Source of the DNA: Paraglaciecola mesophila
GTDB lineage: Bacteria > Pseudomonadota > Gammaproteobacteria > Enterobacterales > Alteromonadaceae
Reading direction: 5' to 3'
DNA length: 64,000 nt
Assembly (NCBI RefSeq): GCF_009906955.1
Contig: NZ_CP047656.1
Span: forward strand, 3,161,001 to 3,225,000
The notes under the pieces are model-generated. The model was not told where the DNA came from, did no database searches, and was given only the letters and a program-made list of their open reading frames with translations. Of the stretch, positions 18,225 through 27,778 are shown piece after piece (within the stretch, counting starts at the first letter, position 1; each line of letters begins with the position of its first letter). The position numbers were made by a program, and so were the translations under genes.

Positions 18225-20416
18225 TGTGCGCTCTCCGTGGGCAACTCTGGAAATGCCACGTTAAAGCTTTGGTCTATCGGTGTGGGTGTAATCGAGATAA
18301 CTTGCACACTTGCCGGTACACCGGCTATGCGCAAGGTGCCATCTGGGAAAGTGACATCTTCAAGGAGCGTTTGCGGCGCTAATTCTGCGTTTTCTGCTAA
18401 TGTGGTTAAGCTCAAGATGCGCTTGTTTTCATCTAAAAAGCGGTACTTGCTAAGTAGATCACCCACTGTGCTTAGTTGCTTTTCTTTATCTAAACTCGCC
18501 AGTGGGATTACCCAAGGCGTTGTATCACTAAGGGCAATGTTTGCCGGTTGCCAAGTGCGAGTGCTATCGCAGTGCAAGGTGATGTTGCGCTCGCCCAGTT
18601 GGTAAAAGTACTCGCGCACTCCATCTTCGGTCTGCAGTTTAAGTGCTACCGGGTGGGTAAAGTTCTCTGGGGTTTGGTTGAGAGCGAAAATCAGTGTACG
18701 CCCAGCCTCTTGCGCTTCAGGGATAAGAGATGCCTGACACGTTTTAGCTTGCTCTGCGCCTAAAGGGAATAGGACTTGTCCACGTTCAACGCCTTGGGGT
18801 TTTACGGTGGGTATGGGGTTAGCGGGTTGGTCACTGTCAAACAGATATTTGGTCTGCGGCTGCACATTTGGGGAAAAGCGTTGTGCTTGAGCAGAATAAA
18901 AGGTGACCTCTCGTTCGACTTTTGCCTCGCTCGCTGAGCGCTGCACAACGACATCAACGTAGCTTGGCGGGGTATCGGTTTTTATCAATATCCTGTGTGC
19001 TTCTGGGTTGGGTGATGCTTCAAAACGTAAGTTACTTTCTTGGGCATTTAGCCATTTAGGTGCAGGCGGGTTGGCACGAAACTGCACTTGATAAGCCTGA
19101 CGTTCTCCTAAGCGAGTTACCATCGAATCCTTTGGCTGTCCGCTAAACGACACTTCGTATACATTGTCTTGCTCGGAGGGTTTCAGATCAATTTCGACGC
19201 CATTTTCTGCATAATGAGCCCTATGCTTGTCATCCAGCGTTAGGCGCAACGTAAACGATTCATCAGGGTACCAAGCTACCTTAGCGGTGACTTTCGCAAT
19301 TTTCTCAACAGTGTCGATTAAAACGCCCGAAGAGGTCAGTTGTAGCTGAGCTTCTGTGGTTTTACGCTTGCCTGTTGGGAGGCTTCGGGTGAACGTTGAG
19401 GTGGTATGCATGGGGGTATCTATTTCATTACCTGCAAAATCAAATGCATGGGCAGCGAAAATTTCAATATCACCAATACGCTCTCTCTTGTCAGCAGCAT
19501 GGAGCAAAGACAGTGATAGCTTATCTTCGTCCTTTGTTAATGTGCCATTAGGTTTATAAAATATCTGTTTAGGGTCTGCTTTCTTTAGCAATTTGTTAGG
19601 AGGGCTAAAGCCCTCTAAGTCGATCCAGTGGTTAGCCCACTGGGCATGAATTTTAGGGATGTAGTTGTCTTCACCATCACGTACTTGAGCAATAATTTGT
19701 GTCGAGCGTATGTGAATAGTTTTACCTTTCACCGTATGTTCAAGTTCACTGGTTTGCACTTGCTTTTCAATCCAGCCGGTTTTTCTATCAAGGATTGCTA
19801 ACCCTGCTAGCCTATGGCCCTCGCTACCACCTTGGTAGGTAACCCAAACTCGTGAGTCGTCCACCTTGGTGACTGTTAAGCTAACATCATGCACACCAAA
19901 CAAAGTACTTTGGGTTTGCCAGTCTTGCTCAGTGTTCACCGTTATGGGCAAGTTAGGCTGGCTGACCTGCTCAAATAAGTTATCTATTTTGTCACCAAGT
20001 AACTGCTTTAATTGCTTTTTTAAGCTTTCACCTGATGAGTTGATATCGATCAGCTGACCCGATTCCAAATCAATCGTCATATCTGCACCAGCGACTTGTG
20101 CATCTTGCATGGCTTGTGGCATATCATCGGGTATGGAAGAGCGAAAATCATAGGTGCCTAAAGAGGCTTCCATTCGGCCCGGTATGATGTGCAGCTTGAC
20201 TTGGTCAGTTGTGAGATCGGTGACTTCAAAGGTACTGTAATTTTTAGCTGTGAATTGCTCGTTACGTCCTTTATCAGTGGTGATTTCGACCGTTTGTGCA
20301 GTGCGGTAATCACGTTTTTCACCGGCTTTAGGGGCGAATTTTACACTTGAATTATCGGTGCAGGCGGACAACATGAGTAGAGATAAGACTGAGACAAGAA
20401 TAGAAAGTAAGCGCAT
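18221..20416 (-). CDS. Large lipoprotein of unknown function
   Basis: A lipoprotein of about 731 residues. The ATG at 20416 is chosen because it gives a classical lipoprotein signal, MRLLSILVSVLSLLMLSAC, with the lipidated cysteine at residue 19; the longer in-frame start at 20512 would add 32 residues ahead of it. The N-terminal 250 residues look beta-rich and repetitive, like a lipid- or polymer-binding domain. The rest is a string of short beta-rich segments with no recognised enzyme motif. Residue +2 after the cysteine is T, so outer-membrane sorting is expected. It is coupled by a 4-bp overlap to the MORN-repeat gene. I do not recognise the family. Confidence 0.65.
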   Translation of the reverse strand: MRLLSILVSVLSLLMLSACTDNSSVKFAPKAGEKRDYRTAQTVEITTDKGRNEQFTAKNYSTFEVTDLTTDQVKLHIIPGRMEASLGTYDFRSSIPDDMPQAMQDAQVAGADMTIDLESGQLIDINSSGESLKKQLKQLLGDKIDNLFEQVSQPNLPITVNTEQDWQTQSTLFGVHDVSLTVTKVDDSRVWVTYQGGSEGHRLAGLAILDRKTGWIEKQVQTSELEHTVKGKTIHIRSTQIIAQVRDGEDNYIPKIHAQWANHWIDLEGFSPPNKLLKKADPKQIFYKPNGTLTKDEDKLSLSLLHAADKRERIGDIEIFAAHAFDFAGNEIDTPMHTTSTFTRSLPTGKRKTTEAQLQLTSSGVLIDTVEKIAKVTAKVAWYPDESFTLRLTLDDKHRAHYAENGVEIDLKPSEQDNVYEVSFSGQPKDSMVTRLGERQAYQVQFRANPPAPKWLNAQESNLRFEASPNPEAHRILIKTDTPPSYVDVVVQRSASEAKVEREVTFYSAQAQRFSPNVQPQTKYLFDSDQPANPIPTVKPQGVERGQVLFPLGAEQAKTCQASLIPEAQEAGRTLIFALNQTPENFTHPVALKLQTEDGVREYFYQLGERNITLHCDSTRTWQPANIALSDTTPWVIPLASLDKEKQLSTVGDLLSKYRFLDENKRILSLTTLAENAELAPQTLLEDVTFPDGTLRIAGVPASVQVISITPTPIDQSFNVAFPELPTESAQ

Positions 20417-20609
20417 AGGTTCTCGTTTACGAAGTATGAAAGTTAAAACGTTTTCTAAAATGCGGAAATTAAGCGAGCTAAGTGGCACTGAGAAAGCAGA
20501 GAAGAAAAACAATGGTTAAACAAAGGGGCAGGGTAACGAGCCTAGGCGCGCTTTGCAACTATTCCCCCAGCTAGTGTGAGGGAATATTAATGGGCGAGTG
20601 AAGTGCGAC

Positions 20610-22022
20610 TTAAAAGGTTTGTTTGGCGATGTTAATGACATGCACCTGGGTGTATTCTAATAACCCTTCTTGGGCAAACTCAACCCCAATACCTGATTCT
20701 TTCGCGCCACCAAAAGGCACAGTGGGGCCAAAGTTCAGATGTTGGTTTATCCAAGATGTACCGCATTCTAGTCGCTTGGCGACATCATAGGCTTTATCTA
20801 AATCGTTTGACCAAACAGACCCGCCCAAACCAAATACCGAATTGTTAGCGCGTTCAACTGCGTCATCAATGGTTTTGTATTTAATGACCGGCAAGATAGG
20901 CCCGAATGGCTCTTCATCGACCACTTTGCAACCGTCGGTTACGTCACGCACGATAGTTGGGCGCATAAAGAAACCGGGGCCGTCAAGCACTTCACCACCG
21001 GCAGCAATAACGCCGTTTTCTTTCGCGTCTGCTAAGTATTCTTGCACCTTGATAAATTGTGCTTTGTTTTGAATTGGACCAAATGTGACGCCTTCTTCTA
21101 AACCGTTCCCCACACTGGCGTTGTTAGCCAACTCACTTAGTTCCAGAACGAGTGCGTCGTATATATCTTCATGTACGTATAACCGTTTTAGGGCGATACA
21201 CACTTGACCGCAGTTCATAAATGCCGTGGCAAAAATAGCGGGAGCGATTTTCTTTGGGTCCACATCGGGTAGTACGATGCCTGCGTCATTCCCGCCAAGC
21301 TCTAAGGTTAGGCGCTTAAGCGTACCTGATGCCGCCGACATGATCTTTTTACCGGTAGGCGTGGAGCCAGTAAACGCCACTTTGGCAACGTCAGGGTGGG
21401 CACTGAGAATATGTCCTAAATCATTGTTGTCTGTGATGATATTGACCACGCCTTTAGGAAATATTTGCTGACAAATATCTGCCAGTTTCAGTACACATAA
21501 TGGTGTTGTCGCGGGGGGCTTTAATATAAACGTATTGCCTGCTAACACTGCGGGCGCCAATTTAAAGCAGCCGATCATTAAGGGAAAGTTCCAAGGTACT
21601 ACACCTGCCACTACACCCAGTGGTTTGCGGTGGAGCTCAATTTTGCTGGTTTCATCATCTTGATAGGTTTCAATAGGCAGTTCGCTTTGGGCAAAGTAAC
21701 GAATAAATGCACAACTAAAACCCACTTCAGCGGTTGATTCGGCCAGTGGTTTACCTTGTTCTTGGGTGAGTAATTCAGCGAATACGCCAGTTTGTGCTTC
21801 TATGGCATCAGCGAGCTTATTCAGGTTGTCTCGGCGGGTTTGCATATCGACCGTTTGCCATTGAGGAAACGCTGCTTTTGCAGCGCCAATGGCTTGTTCA
21901 AATTGGCTTTCGTCAGCACAGGTGATCTGCTGAAATACCTCTTCGGTGGCCGGGTTAATAACATTGAGTGAGCGATTACCTTGAACTAGCTCACCATTGA
22001 TAAGCATGGGAAATGATTGCAT
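20610..22022 (-). CDS. Aldehyde dehydrogenase (NAD(P)+)
   Basis: A cytoplasmic aldehyde dehydrogenase of about 470 residues. The catalytic glutamate is in LELGGND (about E241) and the nucleophilic cysteine in NCGQVCIA (about C275). The Rossmann-fold FTGSTPTGKKI and the PWNFPL motif are intact. The ATG at 22022 has AGAGGAT upstream and avoids overlap with the ligase gene. It is the last gene of the aau operon. In that context it most likely oxidises the aldehyde made by the amine dehydrogenase, for example phenylacetaldehyde or an analogue, to the acid. This role is inferred from position, since family membership alone does not fix the substrate. Confidence 0.85.
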   Translation of the reverse strand: MQSFPMLINGELVQGNRSLNVINPATEEVFQQITCADESQFEQAIGAAKAAFPQWQTVDMQTRRDNLNKLADAIEAQTGVFAELLTQEQGKPLAESTAEVGFSCAFIRYFAQSELPIETYQDDETSKIELHRKPLGVVAGVVPWNFPLMIGCFKLAPAVLAGNTFILKPPATTPLCVLKLADICQQIFPKGVVNIITDNNDLGHILSAHPDVAKVAFTGSTPTGKKIMSAASGTLKRLTLELGGNDAGIVLPDVDPKKIAPAIFATAFMNCGQVCIALKRLYVHEDIYDALVLELSELANNASVGNGLEEGVTFGPIQNKAQFIKVQEYLADAKENGVIAAGGEVLDGPGFFMRPTIVRDVTDGCKVVDEEPFGPILPVIKYKTIDDAVERANNSVFGLGGSVWSNDLDKAYDVAKRLECGTSWINQHLNFGPTVPFGGAKESGIGVEFAQEGLLEYTQVHVINIAKQTF

Positions 22023-22032
22023 TTTGTATCCT

Positions 22033-23727
22033 CTATTTTGCAAGGGCGGGAGAAGCCTGAGCTAACTCAAGCTCCATGGCTTCGCGCATTTTGAATTTCT
22101 GTACTTTGCCCGTGACCGTCAACGGAAACGCTTCAACGAAGCGAATGTGTTTAGGGACTTTAAAGTGCGCAATTTGATTTTTACAGTAATCGGTTATGTC
22201 TTTGGCTGCGGCACTGCTGCCAGGTTTTAGGCAAATCCAGGCGCAAACCTCTTCGCCAAAATCGGTATGGGAAATACCAAATACTTGAATATCTTGGACC
22301 GCTGGGTGGGTATATAAAAATTCTTCTATTTCTTTGGGGTAGATGTTCTCACCACCGCGAATAATCATATCTTTGCTGCGACCGACTATGGTCACATAGC
22401 CGTCTTCATCCATAATGCCGATATCCCCTGAGTGCAACCAGCCGCCAGAGTCTATGGTTTCTGCTGTACGAGTTGGGTCGTTCCAGTAACCACGCATCAC
22501 CGAATAACCTCTGGTGCAGACTTCTCCTCGCTGTCCTATCGGGATCACGCGGTTGTGTTCATCTACCAGTTTTACCTCGATACGAGACATCACGCGGCCG
22601 ACGGTTTCAACGCGCTTTTGTAGCGGGTCTTCAGGTAAGGTTAAATGATTTAACGGGCTAAGCTCGGTTTGACCATAGCCAATGAGCACGTGCTCCATGT
22701 GCATTTCACCAATAACGCGTTTCATGACTTCAGCTGGGCATAAAGACCCTGCCATGATGCCAGTACGCAGGCTGGATAAATCAAACTCGTGGAAATTAGG
22801 GTGATCTAACTCAGAAATAAACATGGTGGGCACGCCATGCAAGGCGGTGCAGCGTTCTTTTTCAACCACTTGTAAGGTGGCCAATGGATCGAATGCATCA
22901 CTGGGATACACCATGGTTGCGCCATGGGCGATACAGGATAAATTCCCCAGTACCATGCCGAAGCAATGGTAAAGGGGAACCGGTATACACACTCGATCAC
23001 TGGGGCTTAGGCGCATACCTTCACCAGCCAAAAAGCCATTATTAAGAATATTGCAGTGGGTTAAGGTAGCCCCTTTGGGCTGGCCTGTGGTGCCACTGGT
23101 AAATTGAATATTAATTGGGTCGTCAGGCAGCAACTGGTCGGCAATAGTGACTAATTGCTGTTGCTGTACGTCGGTGCCCATTAGCGTGACATCTGCGTAA
23201 TTAAGCATTCCCGGCACGACATCGTCGCCCATTTTTATAATACTGCGTAAATGGGGCGTAACGGAGCTTTCAATTTTCCCCGGCTCACAGTGCGCCAGTT
23301 CAGGTATGAGCTGTTGTAACATGTGCGGGTAGCTGCTGGTTTTGAACTGCTGTGCACAGACAATGGCTTTACACTCCACCTTGTTTAGCGCGTACTCTAA
23401 TTCACGAAGGCGATAAGCAGGGTTAATACACACCATGATTGCGCCAATCTTGGCGGTTGCAAATTGGGTGACGGTCCATTCATAGGAATTGGGCCCCCAG
23501 ATGCCGACTCGATCACCAGGCGTTATGCCAAGGGCGAGTAAGCCAGTGGCCAATTCATCGACTTTTTGTTTGAGGGTGGCATATGTCCAGCGAATGTCTT
23601 GATGGGCAACCACCAAAGCTTCGCTGTCTGCATGTTTTTGGCTGATGTAGTCAAAGTAATCACCAATGGTTTGGTAAATAAGCTGTGCATCAGCTTTGCC
23701 ACATATATAGCTTTGTTTAAGCGCCAT
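22033..23727 (-). CDS. AMP-forming acyl-CoA synthetase
   Basis: A 564-residue member of the ANL adenylating family, close in layout to medium-chain or aryl acyl-CoA ligases. Motifs seen are the P-loop FTSGTTGQPKGATLTH near residue 190, GYGQTELSP near 350, the GRSKDMIIRGGENIYPKEIE hinge region near 455, and VTGKVQKFKMRE with the catalytic lysine near the C-terminus. No signal peptide, so cytoplasmic. It lies 25 bp after the TonB-dependent receptor gene and 10 bp before the aldehyde dehydrogenase. The likely job is to activate the acid product of amine oxidation to its CoA thioester, but the substrate is inferred. Confidence 0.85.
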   Translation of the reverse strand: MALKQSYICGKADAQLIYQTIGDYFDYISQKHADSEALVVAHQDIRWTYATLKQKVDELATGLLALGITPGDRVGIWGPNSYEWTVTQFATAKIGAIMVCINPAYRLRELEYALNKVECKAIVCAQQFKTSSYPHMLQQLIPELAHCEPGKIESSVTPHLRSIIKMGDDVVPGMLNYADVTLMGTDVQQQQLVTIADQLLPDDPINIQFTSGTTGQPKGATLTHCNILNNGFLAGEGMRLSPSDRVCIPVPLYHCFGMVLGNLSCIAHGATMVYPSDAFDPLATLQVVEKERCTALHGVPTMFISELDHPNFHEFDLSSLRTGIMAGSLCPAEVMKRVIGEMHMEHVLIGYGQTELSPLNHLTLPEDPLQKRVETVGRVMSRIEVKLVDEHNRVIPIGQRGEVCTRGYSVMRGYWNDPTRTAETIDSGGWLHSGDIGIMDEDGYVTIVGRSKDMIIRGGENIYPKEIEEFLYTHPAVQDIQVFGISHTDFGEEVCAWICLKPGSSAAAKDITDYCKNQIAHFKVPKHIRFVEAFPLTVTGKVQKFKMREAMELELAQASPALAK

Positions 23728-23752
23728 AAAATGTTCCTAATCTATTGTGTCT

Positions 23753-26077
23753 TTATTCAAAATTGTAGGTAGCACTGAGCCCCCACCATCTGGGTTTGCC
23801 ATAGTAATTCTCAACCATGCCGAAGCCCCCCGCTTCAGGCCCACCCGCGAGGTCGAAGGCCATGACGCGATATTCTTTATCTAGCAGGTTGTCTACGAAG
23901 CCAGCAAATACCCATTTGCCGTCATCAGAGGTATACGACACCCGAGCGTTAAAAAGGGCATAACCACTTTGTTCACCCACGGGTGAGTTTTTTAATTGAA
24001 AGTAGTGGTCACTCATGTAAACAAAGTCGATTTGTGCGGCGAGCTCGCCGTCCGCTAGTTGCCAGCCGTAACGAGCCAAACCATTGATGTTCCATTCTGG
24101 GGTAACCACAGCGCGTCGGTCGACTAGCTCCCCGTTAGGGAGCTGATATGCATCTTCCACGTTGTTGTCGACGTAGCTGACACCAAGTAGCAAGTCTAGG
24201 TTGTCTATTGGGTTTGAGGTGATCTCAAGTTCGGCTCCGCTGACGCTGGCGTCAGTGTTGAAAACGAACGTGGTTAAGCCCTCTAAGCGAAAGGCTTGAT
24301 AGTCGTCGTAGCCATAGTAATAAACAGCGCCATTGACCCGTGTGGTGGCATTGAGCTGATGTTTCACACCAAACTCGTAGGCATGTAGGGTTTCTTTGCC
24401 AAATTGCATTTCTTCTGGGCCACCTGTTTCAGGATTACCATCAAGAAAGTCAGTGATATCGAGCGGCGCATTGTAGCCGCCGCTTTTAATGCCGCGGTTG
24501 TAGCTTAGGTAGAATAATGTGCCTTTACTGGGGCTGTAATCTACTTCCGCTTTGGCGGTTAGGTAATCATCATCTAGGCTGGCAAAGTCGAAGGTATCAT
24601 CGTTAAATACAAATAATGGCCCACCAAAGCCTAATGGATCTGGGTTGACGATATTGGCAGCAGATGGGTTACGGCCATTGGCAATTTCTACGTAATTTTG
24701 CGAGTAGTCGATGGACTTTTCTTCGTTGGCCCAGCGTAAGCCACCAATAACGGTCCATTGCTCATTGAGATCGTACTCTAACTGGGCGAAAACAGAGTAA
24801 GTCTCGGTGGTGGTGTCAAAAGGGGTCCAAATTGTGACGGGCCCGCCCGTTTCAGGGCCGATACCTGCCCCAGCGCCTGCAAGCTGGTCAACAAACCCGC
24901 GAACTTCTCCGCCATTGGCGAACGTGCCGTCTATGTCTAAATAGTACAGCCCCGCAACCCAGCGGCTATTGTCACTTTGGCCGTTTAGGCGTAGTTCTTG
25001 AGAGAATTGGTCAACATCAGATTGTAAAAAGAAGTTGTAGTAATCTTGTGGCGAGGCGTCTGAGTCTTCGATGTAGTCTTTTTCTAAGCTCCATACATCG
25101 GTAATCGACGTCAGTAGAATATCACCAAAATCCCATTGTAAATTACTGGTGATCCCTTGGCTTTCGACTTTGTTAAAGCCGATCCTGTCATATGAGCCAG
25201 TATACACGCCATTATCAGGCTCTTGATATGCTGAAGTGGTTAAATTGGGACCGTCAAAATGTTCCCCTAAGCCAGTTTCAGGATTTAAGCGCGCACTTGA
25301 ATGCTCGAAAAATCCGCTGTCTATGTCTTGCTTGCCACTTCTGGCGCTGATCAGCCATTCCACGTCGTCTGTGACTTCAAGCAAAAACTGCAAGCGGGCT
25401 GCCCAGTCGTCTCCGTTGTTGAGATCTTTACCAAGGGTGTTGTTAATGTAGGGGTCGTGATTATTGGTGGTGAATGAGAATCGAGTGAAGAGGGTGTCGG
25501 TGAGGGCGCCGCCTATTGCACCTTCGGTTAGAATTTGGTTATAGCTGCCTAAAGTAACCTTACCATATCCCTCGAAGGTGTCGGTGGGCTTGCGTGAAAT
25601 GTAATGTACCAAGCCCCCCGTCGCATTTCTGCCAAACAGCGTGCCTTGCGGCCCTTTGAGTATTTCTACCCGTTCGATGTCAAACAGCTGAAAACCTGCC
25701 CCAGACGAAGCACTAATGTAGGCTTCATCTAAATACACTGCTACAGGGGATTCTTGATGATCACCAGAAAAGTCATTCTGCGCTACGCCACGAATATTGA
25801 TATAAAACGCAGACGGACCATTGGGTTGAATGGCCGTAACCCCTGGCGCCATGGCGGTGACTTCTTGGGCGTTGTCGTAGCCCAGTGCGTCAATTTGTTC
25901 GCCACTGAAAGCGGTGATTGAAATCCCCACTTCCTGGACGCTCTGGGTGCGTTTTTGCGCGGTCACTTCTATGACTTCTAGCACGTCAGCGTGGGCGCTG
26001 ATACTGGCCATTCCGCCTATGCTGGCGAGGCCAAGAGTGACCGCGGTGGATATACTTGAGTAGCTTAGTGTTTTCAT
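23753..26077 (-). CDS. TonB-dependent receptor in the amine dehydrogenase operon
   Basis: A 774-residue outer membrane receptor with a signal peptide ending at about SAHA, a TonB-box-like VIEVTAQKR, and the plug motif VEILKGPQGTLFGRNATGG. The C-terminus ends ...WGLSATYNFE with the usual terminal aromatic. It is embedded in the aau operon, 30 bp after the cytochrome gene and 25 bp before the ligase gene. This placement suggests it imports the amine substrate, an amine-containing compound, or a metal complex needed by the pathway. I know of no TonB-dependent receptor in described aau or mau clusters, so the substrate is an open question. Confidence 0.9.
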   Translation of the reverse strand: MKTLSYSSISTAVTLGLASIGGMASISAHADVLEVIEVTAQKRTQSVQEVGISITAFSGEQIDALGYDNAQEVTAMAPGVTAIQPNGPSAFYINIRGVAQNDFSGDHQESPVAVYLDEAYISASSGAGFQLFDIERVEILKGPQGTLFGRNATGGLVHYISRKPTDTFEGYGKVTLGSYNQILTEGAIGGALTDTLFTRFSFTTNNHDPYINNTLGKDLNNGDDWAARLQFLLEVTDDVEWLISARSGKQDIDSGFFEHSSARLNPETGLGEHFDGPNLTTSAYQEPDNGVYTGSYDRIGFNKVESQGITSNLQWDFGDILLTSITDVWSLEKDYIEDSDASPQDYYNFFLQSDVDQFSQELRLNGQSDNSRWVAGLYYLDIDGTFANGGEVRGFVDQLAGAGAGIGPETGGPVTIWTPFDTTTETYSVFAQLEYDLNEQWTVIGGLRWANEEKSIDYSQNYVEIANGRNPSAANIVNPDPLGFGGPLFVFNDDTFDFASLDDDYLTAKAEVDYSPSKGTLFYLSYNRGIKSGGYNAPLDITDFLDGNPETGGPEEMQFGKETLHAYEFGVKHQLNATTRVNGAVYYYGYDDYQAFRLEGLTTFVFNTDASVSGAELEITSNPIDNLDLLLGVSYVDNNVEDAYQLPNGELVDRRAVVTPEWNINGLARYGWQLADGELAAQIDFVYMSDHYFQLKNSPVGEQSGYALFNARVSYTSDDGKWVFAGFVDNLLDKEYRVMAFDLAGGPEAGGFGMVENYYGKPRWWGLSATYNFE

Positions 26078-26107
26078 GGTGTCTCCTAGGTGCGAATCCA
26101 GTGGTGT

Positions 26108-26563
26108 TTAGTTATTTTTTTTGTACTCTTCTATTCGGGTAACCAGCGCTTTGCGCGTGCTCCCCAATTCGCTACGTAGAACGTACTGCCGCAATCGTTC
26201 CACCTCTTGCTCATCAAACTCTTTGAAGTCGTCGGGTAACTGGTCTGTGCTAAAAGTGCGCAGCATCCAATTGACGATTTGAGCTAACTCCTTACTTTTT
26301 AGGGGCGCAGTTGCTACGCCGGGCACTTGAATTAAAAACTCTCGGCCACCTTCAACGGCGGTAAAATAGCCCACGTAATTGCGCATATCAGGGATGCGCG
26401 GGTCGCCACTTCCGCGCCCATCTGCGGTGTGACACCCGCTACAAAACAAGGTGTATTTCATCTTGGTCTGGGCGTCATTGGCGTGGCTCGCCAAGGGCAA
26501 CCACATCAGCACTACACACCCAAGCGTGGTAGCTAAGGTTTTGAGTTGATTAGTGTTAGGCAT
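26108..26563 (-). CDS. Periplasmic mono-haem c-type cytochrome
   Basis: A 151-residue exported cytochrome c. A signal peptide (ending near ASHA) precedes a single haem site CSGCH at about residues 41-45. A methionine that could be the distal ligand occurs in the region before VNWMLRTF, the usual place for class I cytochromes. It lies 14 bp after aauA. A small mono-haem cytochrome gene follows aauA in the described aau cluster of Alcaligenes faecalis, which supports the parallel. It is a candidate electron acceptor of the dehydrogenase. One haem only, so it is not MauG. Confidence 0.85.
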   Translation of the reverse strand: MPNTNQLKTLATTLGCVVLMWLPLASHANDAQTKMKYTLFCSGCHTADGRGSGDPRIPDMRNYVGYFTAVEGGREFLIQVPGVATAPLKSKELAQIVNWMLRTFSTDQLPDDFKEFDEQEVERLRQYVLRSELGSTRKALVTRIEEYKKNN

Positions 26564-26577
26564 AGGAATGCTCCTAG

Positions 26578-27135
26578 CTATGAATCAATCGACGTGCCGA
26601 GGATGACCGCTGTTGAGCACACATAGGTTTCACTCGATGCGCCGACACACCAATTGGTGTCATTATTTGAAAATGCTCGATACATGGGGGTGTCATCTTC
26701 ATTTCGATTACAGAAGCAGCGCCCGCAAGCAGCTTTACCGCAACAGTCGTTGTAAGAAATGATGTAATGCTTGTTATCCGCTGGGTTAAGACAGGTACCT
26801 ATCCAAGTGATAGGAGACATTTCAGTGCCCGGTGGGCAGGCTGATTGAGTGCCGCCGCAGCAAGAACATAAGAAGCCGTCGATACCACAGTAGCGCCAGT
26901 ATTCGCAGGTGGTTGGGTCGCCTGGGTCCCCATCACTACCGCTTGTTTGCGGGGAAACGCCTGGGTAATGGGCACCAGCTGGTGCTCCACCACTGGCGGC
27001 TTTAGCCACAGGTAAAGCAGGTATCACAGAAACACCCACAACGGCTTTGCCTACATTGGATAAAAAACTGCGTCGTGAGCTGGTACGGGCGATATGACGG
27101 GTTTTGTTTTCAAAGAATTTATCAAACCATTTCAT
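26578..27135 (-). CDS. aauA: Amine dehydrogenase small subunit (TTQ-bearing), aromatic-amine type
   Basis: Small, catalytic subunit of a periplasmic quinoprotein amine dehydrogenase. The Tat-like leader SRRSFLSNVGK (residues 20-30) precedes the mature part. The cysteine-rich core with 14 cysteines is seen in CEYWRYCGIDGFLCSCCGG and NDCCGKAACGRCFC. The two tryptophans that form tryptophan tryptophylquinone are W111 (TWIGTC) and W162 (NWCVG), 51 residues apart as in both methylamine (57/108) and aromatic amine dehydrogenase. The catalytic base aspartate is D130 (W111+19). The final cysteine is W162+11, which as I recall matches aromatic amine dehydrogenase rather than methylamine dehydrogenase (+13). 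The residue after it is Ser174, where threonine is usual. Order B-E-D-A and no mauG also fit aau. Confidence 0.88.
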   Translation of the reverse strand: MKWFDKFFENKTRHIARTSSRRSFLSNVGKAVVGVSVIPALPVAKAASGGAPAGAHYPGVSPQTSGSDGDPGDPTTCEYWRYCGIDGFLCSCCGGTQSACPPGTEMSPITWIGTCLNPADNKHYIISYNDCCGKAACGRCFCNRNEDDTPMYRAFSNNDTNWCVGASSETYVCSTAVILGTSIDS

Positions 27136-27151
27136 AATTGAGTCTCTCTCG

Positions 27152-27772
27152 TTAAGCCTGTTTATAGAGGGTGCGTTCGTTGTTGCTTTGTTTTTCTAAG
27201 AACTCCTGAATTGACGCAACATTTAGGTCCTGAGCATTCAAAAGGCTTTCGATGTGTTCGCGAGAATTAACCAAGCCCATTGATGAAATGATGCCTGTCT
27301 TGTCGATAAGCGTGGCGTAAGGTAAACGGCTAACGCCGAATTTTTTGCCTACTTCCTCTGAAAGCACATAAGGGAAGTTCTCGAGCTTTTTCTCTGTAAT
27401 AAAGGCCTGATGATCTGGTTCGTCACCATCGCTAACAAAGACCACATCAAGATGGGAACGCTCGGCCCGCGACAAAGAGGTAATAACAGGTAGATATTCT
27501 TTACACACAGGACAATCAGGCGATAAGAAAAACAGCAGTGTGCTTTTCTGGGTAGGCTTGCCTATAAGCAATTTTTCTTTGCTTAAGGTTTTAACGGAAA
27601 TTTCTGGGGCTTTATCGCCTGCCTTTAATTGCTGATTCATGGCTAATGCACCTGCCGGTGCGACGCGTTCATACAGCACTCCCACTTGACGTGCTAGGGC
27701 GTAAACTACAACACCAAGTGCAATAACCAGTACCCACAAGAGGGCGAAAGTAAATAGAAATAGGTTTGACAT
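27152..27772 (-). CDS. aauD: Methylamine utilization MauD-type thioredoxin-like protein
   Basis: A 206-residue membrane-anchored thioredoxin-like protein. One N-terminal helix (LFLFTFALLWVLVIALGVVVY) is followed by a periplasmic thioredoxin fold with the active site CPVC in FFLSPDCPVCKEYLP. The family forms or isomerises disulfides of the small subunit, which carries 14 cysteines here. It lies 16 bp before aauA and 6 bp after aauE. The pairing with aauE is the standard E-D pair of both mau and aau clusters. Confidence 0.88.
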   Translation of the reverse strand: MSNLFLFTFALLWVLVIALGVVVYALARQVGVLYERVAPAGALAMNQQLKAGDKAPEISVKTLSKEKLLIGKPTQKSTLLFFLSPDCPVCKEYLPVITSLSRAERSHLDVVFVSDGDEPDHQAFITEKKLENFPYVLSEEVGKKFGVSRLPYATLIDKTGIISSMGLVNSREHIESLLNAQDLNVASIQEFLEKQSNNERTLYKQA

Positions 27773-27778
27773 AGTGAG

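Noticed and set aside
20561..20585. Terminator for the aau operon
   Set aside because: ATTCCC/GGGAAT arms are present but the loop is 13 nt and no T run follows on the minus strand.
20610..22022. The missing astD aldehyde dehydrogenase
   Set aside because: It lies in the aau operon, on the opposite strand from astC/astA and more than 10 kb away, so context ties it to amine oxidation.
26108..26563. MauG
   Set aside because: Only one CxxCH motif in a 151-residue protein; MauG has two haems and is larger.
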